Numbered from the stretch's first letter, positions 34,324-45,828 are shown. The stretch: DNA of 64,000 nucleotides from Tupaia tana (GCA_026018925.1 JAKSZU010000009.1:39825194-39889193), one strand, 5' to 3'. Notes: a model not told the origin generated them from the letters alone. A program made the numbers and translations.

Positions 34324-34596
34324 GGGACCAGCAGTTAGCGTAATGGCAATGTCGCTGGACTCCCACGTAGTCAACCGCAGTTCAAGTCCCGGACCCGGTG
34401 GCTTAAACTCATGCCGGGCGCGTGTGCATGCGTGCCCAAGATCCCGAGAGGAGAATGGAGGAGAAAGGATTGTGGCGTGGCCATCCCTCCTGGGGGGTGA
34501 TTGCTCGCTTTCTGTCTCTCTGTCTCTTTCAGTCTGTCTGGCGAGCGCACGCACCCTATAGCAAAAACCTCTCCAAAAAAAAAAAAAAAAAAAAAC
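34324..34596 (+). mobile_element. tRNA-derived SINE, young long form
   Basis: Near consensus with a 21-A tail. TSD GAAGGTTTATTTAGCTTA (34306-34323) and GAAGTTTTATTTAGCTTA (34597-34614). Confidence 0.96.
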
Positions 34597-34722
34597 GAAG
34601 TTTTATTTAGCTTACATGAGACTAATTAAGATTGATATTCCCAGTTTTTACCCTGCAACTTTTTAGATTTTTATATGTTTAATGTACTTCTATATTTATT
34701 TAAGAAATGGTTTGGAATTCAT

Positions 34723-35471
34723 TAACTTTTTTATTTTTTATTTTTATTATCATCATAATCTTTATGTTACATTGGATTACATATAACTTTACAGTGTATT
34801 ACATTGCTTTTTCCAAAGGGAATGCCATGCACGTCAGTCAATACAGAGACATTAATCTCCCCACTTCATCATTCAATATCTTTTCTATGTTTTTCCCAAT
34901 CATTATTATTATTGTTCTAATTATTTTTTAAAACAGTCAATCACTATTTCTCATTTTGCTTGTAAAAAGACTTTACCCATCATGAAATACTTCTCAGACC
35001 AATCCAGTTGAGAATACTACACATGTCATCATCAAGAGGTAATAAGCCATATCTGTTTCTCACTAACGTCTTGCCTCTCTATTGTTCTCTTGCTATCTTT
35101 ATCCTCTTCTCTTCACCCCCCCCCCATTCCACACTGCCACACTGTCCTATTCTCGTTAAGTACCTTCACTGCTTTTATGTCCTCCAATTTTTAACTCTCA
35201 CCATAGAGTGCAGATAGTCGGTATGTATTGAGTGGATACATACAATATCTTTTTTTCATAGCCTGGCTTACTTCACTCAGCAATAGATCCTCCATATCTG
35301 ACCACTTTCTATCAAATGCCAGGGTCTTGTTATTTTTTATGGCTGAGTAGTATTCCATAGAGTATATATACCACACTTTTCCAATTCATTCATCAGTTTG
35401 TGGACATTTAGTTTGGTTCCATGTCTTGGCAATTGTGAATAATGCTGCAATAAACATTGATGTGCAAGCAC
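34723..35471 (-). mobile_element. 5'-truncated L1 (749 bp) at L1 junction
   Basis: 3' UTR and the end of ORF2 (35191-35376 encodes MWYIYSMEYYSAIKNNKTLA). Perfect TSD TTGGAATTCAT at 34712-34722 and 35472-35482. The right-hand TSD overlaps the TSD of the full-length L1 next to it. Confidence 0.92.
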
Positions 35472-35762
35472 TTGGAATTCATGAATTTTTAAATTTAATT
35501 TAATTTTAATTTATTTTATATATTCAATCACATATGTTACTTAGCTTGTAAACTGAATGTTTCAATATAAATACATTTCTCACCAGTCCAGTTGGGGATA
35601 CTATACATGTTATCATCAACAGATAATAACCCATTTCTTTGTCCCATAAATGCCTTACCTCTCTATTTTTCTTTCCTCAGACTCTCCTCTTTCTCTCACC
35701 CTCTTGGCCCATTCTATCTGGTTTCTATAACCATTTTCTATGTTTCTATATCCTCTAGTCAT

Positions 35763-38700
35763 TCAGTTTTGGCCATAGAGTGCAGACAGTTGGTATATAT
35801 TAAGTAAAGACATACAATGCCTCGCCTTCATAGCCTGGCTTGCTTCACTCAGCAGTAAATATTCCATATTCATCCACTTTCTGTCAAGAGCCAGGATCTT
35901 ATGTTTTTTATGGCTGATTAGTATTCCATAGAGTATATGTGCCATATTTTTTAATCTATTTCTCTGTTTGAGGACATTCCATATCTTAGCAATTGTGAAT
36001 AATGCTGCAATAAACATAAACGTGCAAGAACTTTGCTGATTAAACATTCTTCTGTGCTTTGGGTAGATACCAAGCAGTGGGATTTCTGGATAATATGGTA
36101 GTTCTATTTGTAGATTTTTGAGTAACCTCCAAATTGTTCTCCACAATGGCTGGACCAATTTACATTCCCACCAGCAGTGTAGAAGAGTTTCCTTTTTACC
36201 ACATCTCTGCCAGCATTTATCATTTTTTTTTTTAATCTTAGCCATTCTGACTGGGATTAGTTGGTATCTCACTGTGATTTTGATCTGCAGCTCCCTTATG
36301 ATGAGGGATGTGGAGCATTTTTTCATATGCCTCATAGCTATTCGTATATATTTCTTAGAGAGTTGGCTTTTCAGCTCATTCACCCATCTTTTAATTGGGT
36401 TGATCATCTTTTTTCAGATAAGCCACTTGAGTTCCCTGTCTATTCTAGTTATTAGTCCTTATCTGAAGCATAGTTTACAAAAATATTTTCCCATTCTGAG
36501 GGCTATTGATTCACACTAATTACTGTGTCTTTTGCCATGCAGAAATTCTTAATCTGATGTACTGTCACTTGTCTATTTTAGGGATTACTGACTGTGCTTT
36601 CAGGATCTTATTTAAGAAGTCTTTGCCTACTCCGATATCTCCCAGAGCTTCTCCAATGTTTTCCGGCAGTAGTTTTATATTTTGAGGATTAGATCTTTCC
36701 AGCAGTTTTGTAGTATTAGATCTTTGATCCAATCTGAGTTTATTTTTGTCAATGTTGAGAGGCAGAGGTTCAGTTCTATCTTTCTGCAGGTGGATATCCA
36801 GTTTTTCCAGCACCATTAGCTAAAGAGGATTTCTTTTCCCCACTGGATTGACTGATACCCTCTGTCAAAAATCAGTTGGCTGTATGTTTGGTAGTTTACT
36901 TCTGGCATCTCTATTCTGTTGCATTGGTCCACATATTTGTTTTTGTGCCAATACCATGCTGGATTTTTAAAAAAAATTATTTTATTTAACTTTATTGATT
37001 ACTATTTTTTATTTATCCAGAGAAAAACAGAGAGAAAGAGAGAGAGACAAAGAGAGACAAAGAGAGAGAAAGTGAGAAAGCAATCCACCAGGTCTGAGAC
37101 TCAAACTGAGTTCGGCCATGTGGGAGTCCAGCGTCTTTAAACACCATGCCATCAGCTGGCCATGACACTGTTTTGATTATCACAGCTTTGTAGTATATTT
37201 TTGGGTCAGTGTGTAAGATGCCACCCACTCCACTCTTCTTGCACAGGATTGCTTTGGCAATACGAGGTCTTTTATGATCCCAGACAAATTGTAAGATTGT
37301 TTTTTTGTAGATCTGTGAAGAATTTCTCTGGTACTTTGATTGGGATTGTGTAAAATATGAAGATTAATTTGAGTAGAATTGCCACTTTGATTATATTAAT
37401 TATTCCAATCCAGGAACATGGAATGTCCTTCCATTGTTTTGTGTCATTTTCAGTTTCTTTTTTTAGATTCTTATCATTTTCCTTGTGGAGGTAATTGACT
37501 TCTTTGATTAGATTTATTCCTAGGTATCTTAAACTTTTTGTGGCTATAGTAAATGGTATTACTTTTTTCAGTTATATCTCAGTCTGCTTGCTGTTCGTAT
37601 ATAGAAATACTATATACTTCTGTATGTTGATTTTGCATCCTGCAACTTTACTGTATTCATGTATTACTTCCAGGAATTTATTCATGATATCATTGGGTTT
37701 TCTATGTATACAATCAAGTCACCTGCAAATATCAATAATTTCACCTCTTCTTTTCCTATTTGAATGCCTTTTATTTTATTCTCTTTTCTGATTGCATTGA
37801 CGAGGACTTCCAGTACTATATTGAAAAGGAGTGGAAAACATGAGCATCCTTGTCTTGTACCAGTTTTTAGTGGAAAAGTTTTCAGCTCTTCCCCATTCAG
37901 GATGATGTTAGCTCTGGATTTTTCATAAATAGCTTTAATTGTGTTGAGGAATGACCCTTCTATGTCTATTTTGCTGAGAGTATTGATCATGAAGGGATAT
38001 TATGTCTTATCAAATGCTTTTTCTGCATCAACTGATATGATCATATGGTTTTTATCTTTCTGTTAATATAGTGCATTACATTGATGGTTTTGCACATGTT
38101 GAAAAACCCTTGTATCCCTGGAATAAATGCTACCTGTTTGTAATGTATAATCTTTTTTTTTATATGTTGTTGGATATGATTTCCTAGCATTTTGTTGAGA
38201 ATTTTTGCCTCTATATTCATCAGAGATATTGGTCTACAGTTTTCCTTCCTTGTCATGTTTTTGTATGTTTTGAGGGTAAGGATGATGCAGGCTTCATAGA
38301 ATAAATGCGGGAGAGCTCCATATTTTTTTGTATCCTTAAAAAGAACTTGAATATAATGTGGGTTAACTCTTCTTTGAATGTTTTTTAGAATTCAGAGTTG
38401 AAGCCATCAGGACCAGGGCTTTTCTTTGTTGGGAGTTTATTTATTACCAATTCAATTTCATGGCTTCTTATAGACCTATTCAGACCTTCTATGTCCTCCT
38501 GACTCAAACTTAGTAGATTATATGTGTTCAGGAATTTGTCCATCTCATGCAGATTTTCTTGTTTGTTGGTGTATAGTTGTTTATAGTATCCACTAATGAT
38601 ATTTTGTATTTCTACTATGTCTGTTGTTATATTGCCTGCTTCATTGCAAATTTGAGTTACCTGGTTCCTGTCTCTTTTCTTAATTAGTCTAGCTAGTGGT

Positions 38701-39830
38701 GTTTTGATTTCATTAATCTTTTCAAATAACTAGCTTTTACTTTTGTTTATTTTCTGTATACTTCATTTATTTTCTATTTCATTTATTTCTGCTTTAATCT
38801 TTATTATTTCTCTTCTCCTCAGGTTTTTTGGATTTTTTTGTTGCTGCTTTTCCAATTCTCTGAGGCATGATGTTAGGTTGTATATTTGCCTTCTTTCCAT
38901 CTTCTTCTTATGTGCACTAATTGCTATGAAATTCCCTCTTATGATCGCTTATGCAGTGTCCCAAAGATTATGGAAACTTGTGTACTCATTGTCATTGGCT
39001 TCCATGAGTCTTTTGATTTCAGTCTTTATTTATTCAGTAGTTGTAAAGTCATTCAGAATTTAGTTATTTAATTTCCATGTATTTGTGTATTTTAAAGGAT
39101 TTTCCTGAAATTATATCAAGTTTAATTCCATCATCGTTGATGGACCTGCTGGATATAGTTCTGATGCCTTTGAATCAATAAAGACTCATGTAGTGACCTA
39201 TCATGGTCAATCTTCAAAAAGGTTCTACGTGGGGGTGAGAAAAATGTATATATTGTGGTTTTGGGGTGGAAAGTTCTATACATGTCTGTAGGCATCTATT
39301 AACTTATGGTATCATTTAGATCCATCATCTCTTTGCTTATTTGTTGTCTAGATGATCTTTCCAAAGGAGATAGTAGGGTGTTGAGGTCCCCAACAATTAG
39401 TGTGTTGCCCTTCTATCTCTTCTTTTAGATCTAACCATCTTTCCTTCACATATTTGGGTGCTTCTAAGTTAGGTGCATAGATATTTATAAGCATTATATT
39501 TTCTTGATGGATTATCCCTTTTTCTGCTATATAATGTCCTTTTTTATCTATTCTTGCAGTTTTAAAGCCTATTTTGGCAGGAATTAGCATTGTGACACCA
39601 GCTCTTTTTTCATTCTCATTTGCATGGAATACCTTTTTCCAGCCCTTTGCTTTTAGTCTATGTATGTCTTTATCCATGATATGTGTTTCTTGTAGGTAAC
39701 AGATAGAGTGTTTCTATTTTTTTTGTTTGTTTTTTTATCCATTTAGCCTGTCTGCTTCTCTTGATTGAAGAATTTAATCAATTAACATTCAATTCTATTT
39801 TTGATATTTCTGGACTTGTCCCTACCTTTA
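35763..39830 (-). pseudogene. L1 ORF2 remnant (copy F)
   Basis: Endonuclease/reverse transcriptase of L1, read in pieces. Endonuclease is at 39348-39677 (LKAKGWKKVFHANENEKRAG, then LINIYAPNLEAPKYVKE). RT is at 38041-38256 and 37682-37990, including [20 protein letters not shown]. The catalytic motif at 37718-37729 reads FAGD rather than FADD, so the first Asp is lost. The C-terminal 214 codons (36407-35763) are fully open and include [20 protein letters not shown] and the zinc-finger-like Cys/His spacing of the family. Frameshifts elsewhere and a SINE at 36962-37160 disable it. Confidence 0.9.
36962..37160 (-). mobile_element. SINE, short form
   Basis: A/T-rich tail, CT(GA)-rich run, then tRNA-like head ending GCTGGCC. 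No central body or hairpin. Inserted in L1 ORF2 at CCATG(C/A). Confidence 0.9.
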
Positions 39831-39885
39831 AGTTGACCATTGTCTTGGTTGTCTTTCATTCCCTTACTTCTGTCTTTTCATTCTT

Positions 39886-41075
39886 TAGTTTTCCTGGAAC
39901 AGGACACTCTTCACAGTTTCTTCAAGAGCTGATCTGATGTTGGCAAATTCTTTCAGGTTTTGCTTGAGAAGATTTTAATTTTTTTTTTTTTTCACATATG
40001 AAGGATAATCTTGCTGGATATAAAAATCTTGGTTGAAATCATTTCTTTCTTAACATTGTCTGTATGTCTTTCCATTCTTTCCTTGCTTGCATTGTTTCCA
40101 TTCAAAGGTCCAGTGTTAGCCTAAAGGGATGATCTTTGTAAGTCATTTAATGCTTCTCTCTTGCCAGTTTTAGTATCTTGTCTTTAACTGTGGTTTTGGC
40201 CAGTCTGGCTAAGATGTGCCATGGAGATCTTCTTGAGTTGGTTCTATTTGGGGTTCTTTGTATTTCTTGGGTCTAGATGTTCAAGTGCTTATCTAGACTT
40301 GGAAAGTTTTCTTCTGGGATTTCATAGAATAGATTTTCAATGTCCTTATTAGTGTTTTTCACATTATGAGGTACCAATTATTCAGATGTTTGAATGTTTA
40401 ATGGAATCTAGTATTTCTGATAAATTATCCCCACATATATATATTTTGGTTATTTTCTCTATCTTTTTGGTGGTTTTTTCTACATCCAAGATTTTATCTT
40501 CAGCATGGTCTAATTGACTTTTAATACCTTTGAGAGCTTTTTATTTCCTGTATTACAAACTTCATCTCTAATAGTTCAATTTGATTCTTTTTTATGGTGT
40601 CCATTTCCTCTTTAAAATCATGGAAGGACTTCCTCATCTCCTGGAGTTCGTTGTCTCTTTTCTGTTCTAATTCACAGAGTTTTGTCACTATGAATGTTCT
40701 GAATTCTTTCTCTGACATTTTGGTAACTTCTTCTGTTTTCTCAAGAGATGGAGGAGAGGCACCAACAGTTAGCATAATGGCTATGTCACTGAACTCCCAT
40801 GTAGTAGACCATGGTTTGAGTCCCAAACCCTGTGGTTTAAACTCATGCCGGGTGCATGTGCATGCATGCCCAAGATCCTGAGAGGAGAATGGAGGAGAAG
40901 GGATTGTGGCATGGCCATCTCCCCCGGGGTATGATTTCTCGTTTTCTGTCTCTCTGTCTCTCTCTGTCTCTCTGGCGAGCACACACACCCTATAGCAAAA
41001 AAAAAAAAAAAAACTCTCAAAAAATTAGATAAAGGAGAGTTATTGTTTTCTTTCTCTGGAAACATATTTTTTTCT
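39886..41075 (-). pseudogene. L1 ORF1 remnant (copy F)
   Basis: L1 RNA-binding protein remnant. The N-terminal region reads KMSEKEFRTFIVTKLCELEQ and then a heptad-rich coiled coil (within 40521-40750). A SINE splits the first codons (40759-41026). The CTD is spread over frameshifted pieces down to the stop near 39886. The same MSDKEF/MSEKEF motif is seen in the ORF1 remnants at 8.5 kb and 14.6 kb, so they form one ORF1 lineage. Confidence 0.83.
40759..41026 (+). mobile_element. tRNA-derived SINE
   Basis: Near full-length. TSD AGATGGAGGAGAG (40746-40758) and AGATAAAGGAGAG (41027-41039) in L1 ORF1. Confidence 0.94.
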
Positions 41076-41165
41076 TTTTTTTCAAACTTGAAGCTCTTCT
41101 GCCACTTCTAGTCATTGGTAATGTATTCACTTTTGGATAACTTTTTGGAGAATATTTCTGCCACT

Positions 41166-41214
41166 GGGACCAGCAGTTGGCATAATGGCTATGGTGTTGG
41201 ACTCCCATATAGGC
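41166..41214 (+). mobile_element. SINE 5' fragment (49 bp)
   Basis: Only the head, GGGACCAGCAGTTGGCATAA to CCCATATAG, remains. It then jumps to L1 5' UTR sequence. A 3' loss like this needs a deletion after insertion. Confidence 0.85.
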
Positions 41215-41383
41215 CCAGGGAGCTTCACAATACTAGGATGTAAGAAAAGTGTGATTTTAGACATGTCTAGTTTCTCTGGGTGGGTGGAGGATGAGGAGAA
41301 GATGACAATACAAGGGCGAAGAAAAATATATGAAAGAGGAATAAAGAAAATATTGCAAGCCACGTAAAGTGTGTGATTTCGTT

Positions 41384-42345
41384 GGGGGCTGCAGACAGAA
41401 GTGGGCTCTGCTTGAGAGCTGAGAACTGCCCTATGGGGTAAAGAGAAATAAAGAATTAGCAAAAGAAAGAAGGAGGAAAAAAAAACAGCCTACCTTTCTG
41501 GTGGGAAGGAGCTTGAGGCTCTGAGATTTGGATCTGGAGCGAGAGCTGGGGCCAATGACTGGCCTCACTCAGTTTCCCTGACTGGGCAGGGGGCTGCAGA
41601 TGGAAGTGGGCCCAGACTGAGAGCTGAGAGCTGCTCTGTGGCATAAGGAAAAGTAAAGAATTATCAAAAGAAAGAAGGGAATAAAACAGCAGCCTACTTT
41701 TCTTGCAGGGAGGAGGTGGAGCTCTGAGGTCGGAGTTGTGCCTGGAGCTGGAGCTGGGGCCAATAGACAGCCCTGCCTCAGTTTCCCTGACTGGGCAGGG
41801 GGCTACAGATAGAAGTGGGCCCAGCCTGAGAGCTGCAAGCTGCTCTATGGCATAAGGAGAAGTAAAGAATTATCAAAAGAAAGAAGGGGGAACAAAAGCA
41901 GCCTACTTTTCTTGCAAGGAGGAGGTGGAGCTCTGAGGTGGGAGCTGGGGCTGAAGATGGAGCTAAGGCCAATAGACAGCCCTGCCTGGGAACCAGCAGT
42001 TAGCATAATGGCTATGTCGCTGGACTCCCACGTAGTCGACCGTGGTTCACGTCCCGGATCCAGTGGCTTAAAACTCATGCCGGGCACGTGTGTGTGCGTG
42101 CTCAAGATCCCGAGAGGAGAATGGAGGAGAAGGGATTGCAGCGTGACCATCCCCCCTGGGGGGTGATTTCTCGCTTTCTGTCTCTATGTCTCTCTCTGTC
42201 TGTCTGACGAGCGCACGCGCCCTATAGCAAAAACCTCTCAAAAAAAAATAGACAGCCCTGCCTCAGTTTCTCTGACTGGGCAGAGGGGTGCAGATGGAAG
42301 TGGGCTCTGCTTGAAAGCTGAGAGCTGTCCTATGGGGTATGAGAA
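41384..42345 (-). repeat. tandem array of about 207-bp L1 5' monomers
   Basis: The phrase GGGGGCTGCAGA(C/T)(A/G)GAAGTGGG (with variants) begins units at 41384, 41589, 41798 and 42283. Unit lengths are 205 and 209 bp, and about 210 bp after removing a SINE. The last unit is partial. The array is more GC-rich than its flanks. It lies directly upstream of the L1 5' UTR tether on the minus strand and within the L1's TSDs. In mouse L1 families, about 200-bp 5' monomers act as promoter units. The same role is inferred here. Confidence 0.85.
41988..42246 (+). mobile_element. tRNA-derived SINE, young, in monomer array
   Basis: Near-consensus CpG-rich copy. Perfect 17-bp TSD AATAGACAGCCCTGCCT at 41971-41987 and 42247-42263, splitting the third monomer. 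Confidence 0.96.
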
Positions 42346-42374
42346 GCCAGAATTCATGATTTTTAATAAAAAAC

Positions 42375-42550
42375 ATTACTTTATTTAATTTTGTTTATTA
42401 TTTATTTATTTATATGAGATAGAGATAGAGATAGAGAGATAGAGAGAGAGAGAGAGAAAGTGAGAAAGCAAGCCACCAGGTCCAGGACTTGAACTATGGT
42501 TGGCCATGTGGGAGTCCAGCACCTTAACCACCACAACACCTGCCGGCTCT
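42375..42550 (-). mobile_element. SINE, short form
   Basis: A/T-rich tail (ATTTAATTTTGTTTATTATT), GATA/GA-rich run, then the tRNA-like head ending CACCTGCCGGCTC. No central body. Confidence 0.9.
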
Positions 42551-44880
42551 CATGCAGTTTTCTTAATGACCAAAATGAGACCTTCTCAGAATAGGCTACT
42601 CTCTGAATAGGCTTCACAACCTGCTTATGCATATTTACTTAACATCAATTCACTTATTCATTTAATGAAAATAGTAGTATAAAACATTTTGTATATGTTT
42701 TCTTGAGTGTAAAAGTACACTTCAAAAATTCTAAAATACACATTTTCTAGCTGAAGTAGTGAATTAGAAATAAAATTTATTAGCATTTAAGTTAAATAAA
42801 ACTGACTTTGGTTATGGCTGGGTTAAGCATGATGGTGAATCCAAAAGAAAATAAATTCAGCTCCAATAACCAAAAACAAGCAATTAATTATGAGCATGGA
42901 GGATTAGGAACAGGTAAATGTCATTTAAAAAGTAACATTGTAGCACAGTCTTGAAGGATGGGTAGGCTTTCATAAGGCAAAATGACGTATGGAAGAATCT
43001 CAAGAGCATTTCAGGGAGATGCAATAGCATAAGCAAATGCTAAGGGATATTCAAGTATATTAAAGATTCAGAGAAGAGCAGTTATTGTGGTAGAGTGAGA
43101 CCACAAGTTACATGATAAGGAAGAAAGAAAAAATTAAATGCCAAGAATCAAGGGTGGGCTGGGACCAAGTTATGACAGTCCACAGATTTTATATTGTATA
43201 AAATAAGGAGACCTACATATATTTAATCAAAGGAATTGCATGCTAAAAGCTATGTTTTAGAACAATTACTCTGGTAGAAATATGCAGAATCGATTGGTAA
43301 ATAAAAAATGCTAGAAATTTGGAGATCAATTAGAAAACTGGCAGGAGAGGCTAGGAATTTGAAGTACTGAAGAAGTGTAGATGGAAAATAAGGATCACAA
43401 AAGAGTCTATAGAAATAGAAAAAAGACCTGGAAAATAATATTCTACCTCCAATCATAATTAGTTCCTAAAATTTCCCCCTATCATTGTAGAAATAAAAAG
43501 AGAACAAAGGCTATGCAATAATTTTTTGTTGTTGTTCTGATGTAAGAAAGCAAGCAATTATAACTTCTAGGTTACTAGTTCAATTGATTCAGTACATAGC
43601 TATGTCTTTAATCATCAAAATGAATGTAAATACAAAAGTATAGAATTGTGTTTTCAGGGACAATAAATTCAGCTTGGGACAATTTGTGGGACATACAGCT
43701 GGAGTTCTGAAGATTTGCCTACAGATAGAATACTTAGTAGTCAAATGGGACACAGCATGTTTTCACCCACTGGAGTACAAAGAGAAAAGAAAAGAGAGTT
43801 GAAAAACTCCATAGGACAAAAATATTTTAAAGATAGTCCAGAGTAAAAGGAATCAGAAGGAAAGAAATGGAAATGGTAATGTATATGAAACTCTGGAAAG
43901 AGAAGATCCTCAGCCAACAGGAGAAATAGAGAGCTCCAAGAAGAAAAGGGAGGATGGTCACTCTTCATCATACTTGTATAAGAGATGTTTAAACAGACCC
44001 CACATCCCTGAATGCTCAGTAAGCTGTCTATTGCTACAATATATTCACAAGCTACATACATTCACATAGTACTAAGAAACCAGGAAAATTCTCATTCTTG
44101 TTAACCTGAAACCTTAACCAGTACTACCTAATGATCACCTGCCCAATGAGCTTTGGTGAAACCTGTAGAAACTGTAAGAACTTCTTTTTGACCCTCAGTG
44201 ATGAAGTAGAGGCATACTGAGTACCTCATCTCTTGGCAGCATTCTCTTAACTCCATATACCTTTGTCTTTTGACCACTAATAACTAAAGGAGGCATGAAA
44301 AAGTGACCCACATAAAAAGACTTCTCCCCATCCCCTTAGCTCCCTGCCCTATTTCCAGTAGGACCCACTTTGCCCAGGACTTTACAGTAACCAGGCTTAA
44401 CTCAAATCTATCCACAAGCTAAGCCAAGGAAGTACCCCATTCTATTTGTCACATTCGGCTAGATACAGGTAAATTATCCAAAGGGATTACAAAATAATCA
44501 TCAGGAAAAAAACAATAAATGTAACAGGAAAATATATAGCTGTAGATAGTAGATACATGCATAGATTTAGATATATAGACATATATAGATAGATACATAT
44601 ATCAATATCCATCTATCTATATAAGAGTTTCTCTCTGGCTTGGCCAATTGTTTCTGTTAAAAAGCCATGTAGTAAATATTTTAGGAACTTTGGACTACAT
44701 GTAGTCTCAGTTGTATATTCTTCTTTTCTTTTTTACCCAATACAATTTAAAAATGTAGAAAGCATTGTTATTTTACAGGGCCTTATCAAAATGGAACATA
44801 GGACATACTTGGACATGGCCCATACTACCAACCCCTACAGAGAAAATAGTCAGGAATAAAATAGCTGTAAAACTTTTATA
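42551..44880. other. 2.3 kb without recognised gene or young repeat
   Basis: Moderately AT-rich. 42880-43250 has an ACATTGTAGCACAGTCTTGA then AAGGATGGGTAGGCTTTCAT pattern that resembles a very old repeat, but I cannot name it. A GATA-like microsatellite is at 44560-44620. No ORF shows domain features. Confidence 0.45.
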
Positions 44881-44989
44881 CTTTCGCCAACATGAAGAAT
44901 GTGAAATGGTATCTCATTGTGATGTTAATTTAATGAGGCTGAACATTATATCATATATTTATTGGCTAGTTGGGTTTCCTCTTCTTTTT

Positions 44990-45268
44990 TTTTTTTTTTT
45001 TTTTTTTTTTTTGGAGAGGTTTTTCGCTATAGGGCGCGTGCGCTCGCCAGACAGACAGAGAGAGAGACACAGAGACAGAAAGCGAGAAATCACCCCCCAG
45101 GGGGGATGGTCACGCTGCAATCCCTTCTCCTCCATTCTCCTCTCGGGATCTTGGGCACGCACGCACACGCGCCCGGCGTGAGTTGTAAGCCACCGGGTCC
45201 GAGACGCGAACCGCGGTCGACTACGTGGGAGTCCAGCGACATAGCCATTACGCTAACTGCTGGTTCCC
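44990..45268 (-). mobile_element. tRNA-derived SINE, very young long form
   Basis: CpG-rich and close to consensus (GGGCGCGTGCGCTCGCCAG). Poly(T) of about 24 at the tail. Perfect 17-bp TSD GGTTTCCTCTTCTTTTT at 44973-44989 and 45269-45285. Confidence 0.97.
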
Positions 45269-45289
45269 GGTTTCCTCTTCTTTTTAAAT

Positions 45290-45550
45290 TAATTTTTAAT
45301 ATTTATTTATTTCATTAAGGTGAGAGAGAGAAAGAGAAAGAGAGACAAGTACTCACAACAAGGTCTCATATCACAATCCCTGCCTTCCTCCTCCCCCCAA
45401 GCCTTCCTTGTACTCTCAGCCAGTCAGGATCATGCGCCTAAGTACCCTGTGGGTACAGGCCTACTGAGAAACTGAACCAACAATCTTTCATATGGATCCA
45501 ATATCACTTGAGCTGTATGTTTCTGCTAGTACACTAAGCCAGCCAGGGTT
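45290..45550 (-). mobile_element. ancient divergent SINE
   Basis: Reverse strand: CTGGCTGGCTTAGTGTACTA head, ATCCTGACTGGCTGAGAGTA body, CT-rich run and AAATAAATAAAT tail. Same family as 33955-34170. Confidence 0.72.
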
Positions 45551-45663
45551 TCCTCTTAGGTACGACTATTGCTCATTTCGCAAGTAGATTTCTTTAGCTT
45601 CAGTCCCAAGTATTAGTCCCTTCTGAGTTATATATATTGCACCTATCTCTCAGTTTGTGTCTT

Positions 45664-45828
45664 CTTCTGGACTGCCCCCAGCTCTACAGCAGACCCCACT
45701 TCCATCTCCAGATCCCTGGCCTAAGGGACACTGAGGCAGGGCCCCCTGCTCCAGCTCAAGCCCCAGCACCCCAAACACAGAGACCCTCTATCTCTGTCAG
45801 TCAGGTGGGAATTTTTTTCCCTGCTCTT
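45664..45828 (+). repeat. single isolated L1-type monomer
   Basis: A GC-rich island of about 165 bp. Its complement aligns with the tandem monomers at 41384-42345, best over CCCTGCCTCAGTGTCCC then GAGATGGAAGTGGGG. It interrupts the older L1 between GTTTGTGTCTTC and TTTTTCTTTCATTTG. No other L1 5' UTR is adjacent. Confidence 0.7.

Larger units (their letters stand above)
35485..42349 (-). mobile_element. full-length L1 with tandem 5' monomers (copy F)
   Basis: Minus-strand L1. On the plus strand the order is 3' UTR (35491-35790), ORF2 (reversed, to about 39830), ORF1 (about 39886-41075), 5' UTR tether (to 41383) and a monomer array (41384-42345). TSD-like GAATTCATGAATTTTT (35475-35490) and GAATTCATGATTTTTA (42350-42365) bracket 3' tail and array, so the array belongs to the L1. 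It is interrupted by SINEs at 36962-37160, 40759-41026, 41166-41214 and 41988-42246. About 6 kb of L1 remains. ORFs are broken. Confidence 0.88.

Noticed and set aside
35763..36407. A 214-codon ORF as a host gene
   Set aside because: It is the C-terminal part of L1 ORF2 in the element at 35485-42349.
41384..42345. CRISPR-like or satellite array
   Set aside because: Units of about 207 bp are tandem without spacers, and TSDs place the array in an L1 5' end.
42880..43250. Named ancient DNA transposon
   Set aside because: The pattern is suggestive of an old repeat but I could not assign a family, so no element was called.
44510..44640. Hairpin from GATA/TATC repeats as a regulatory structure
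   Set aside because: Explained by simple-sequence drift of a microsatellite.
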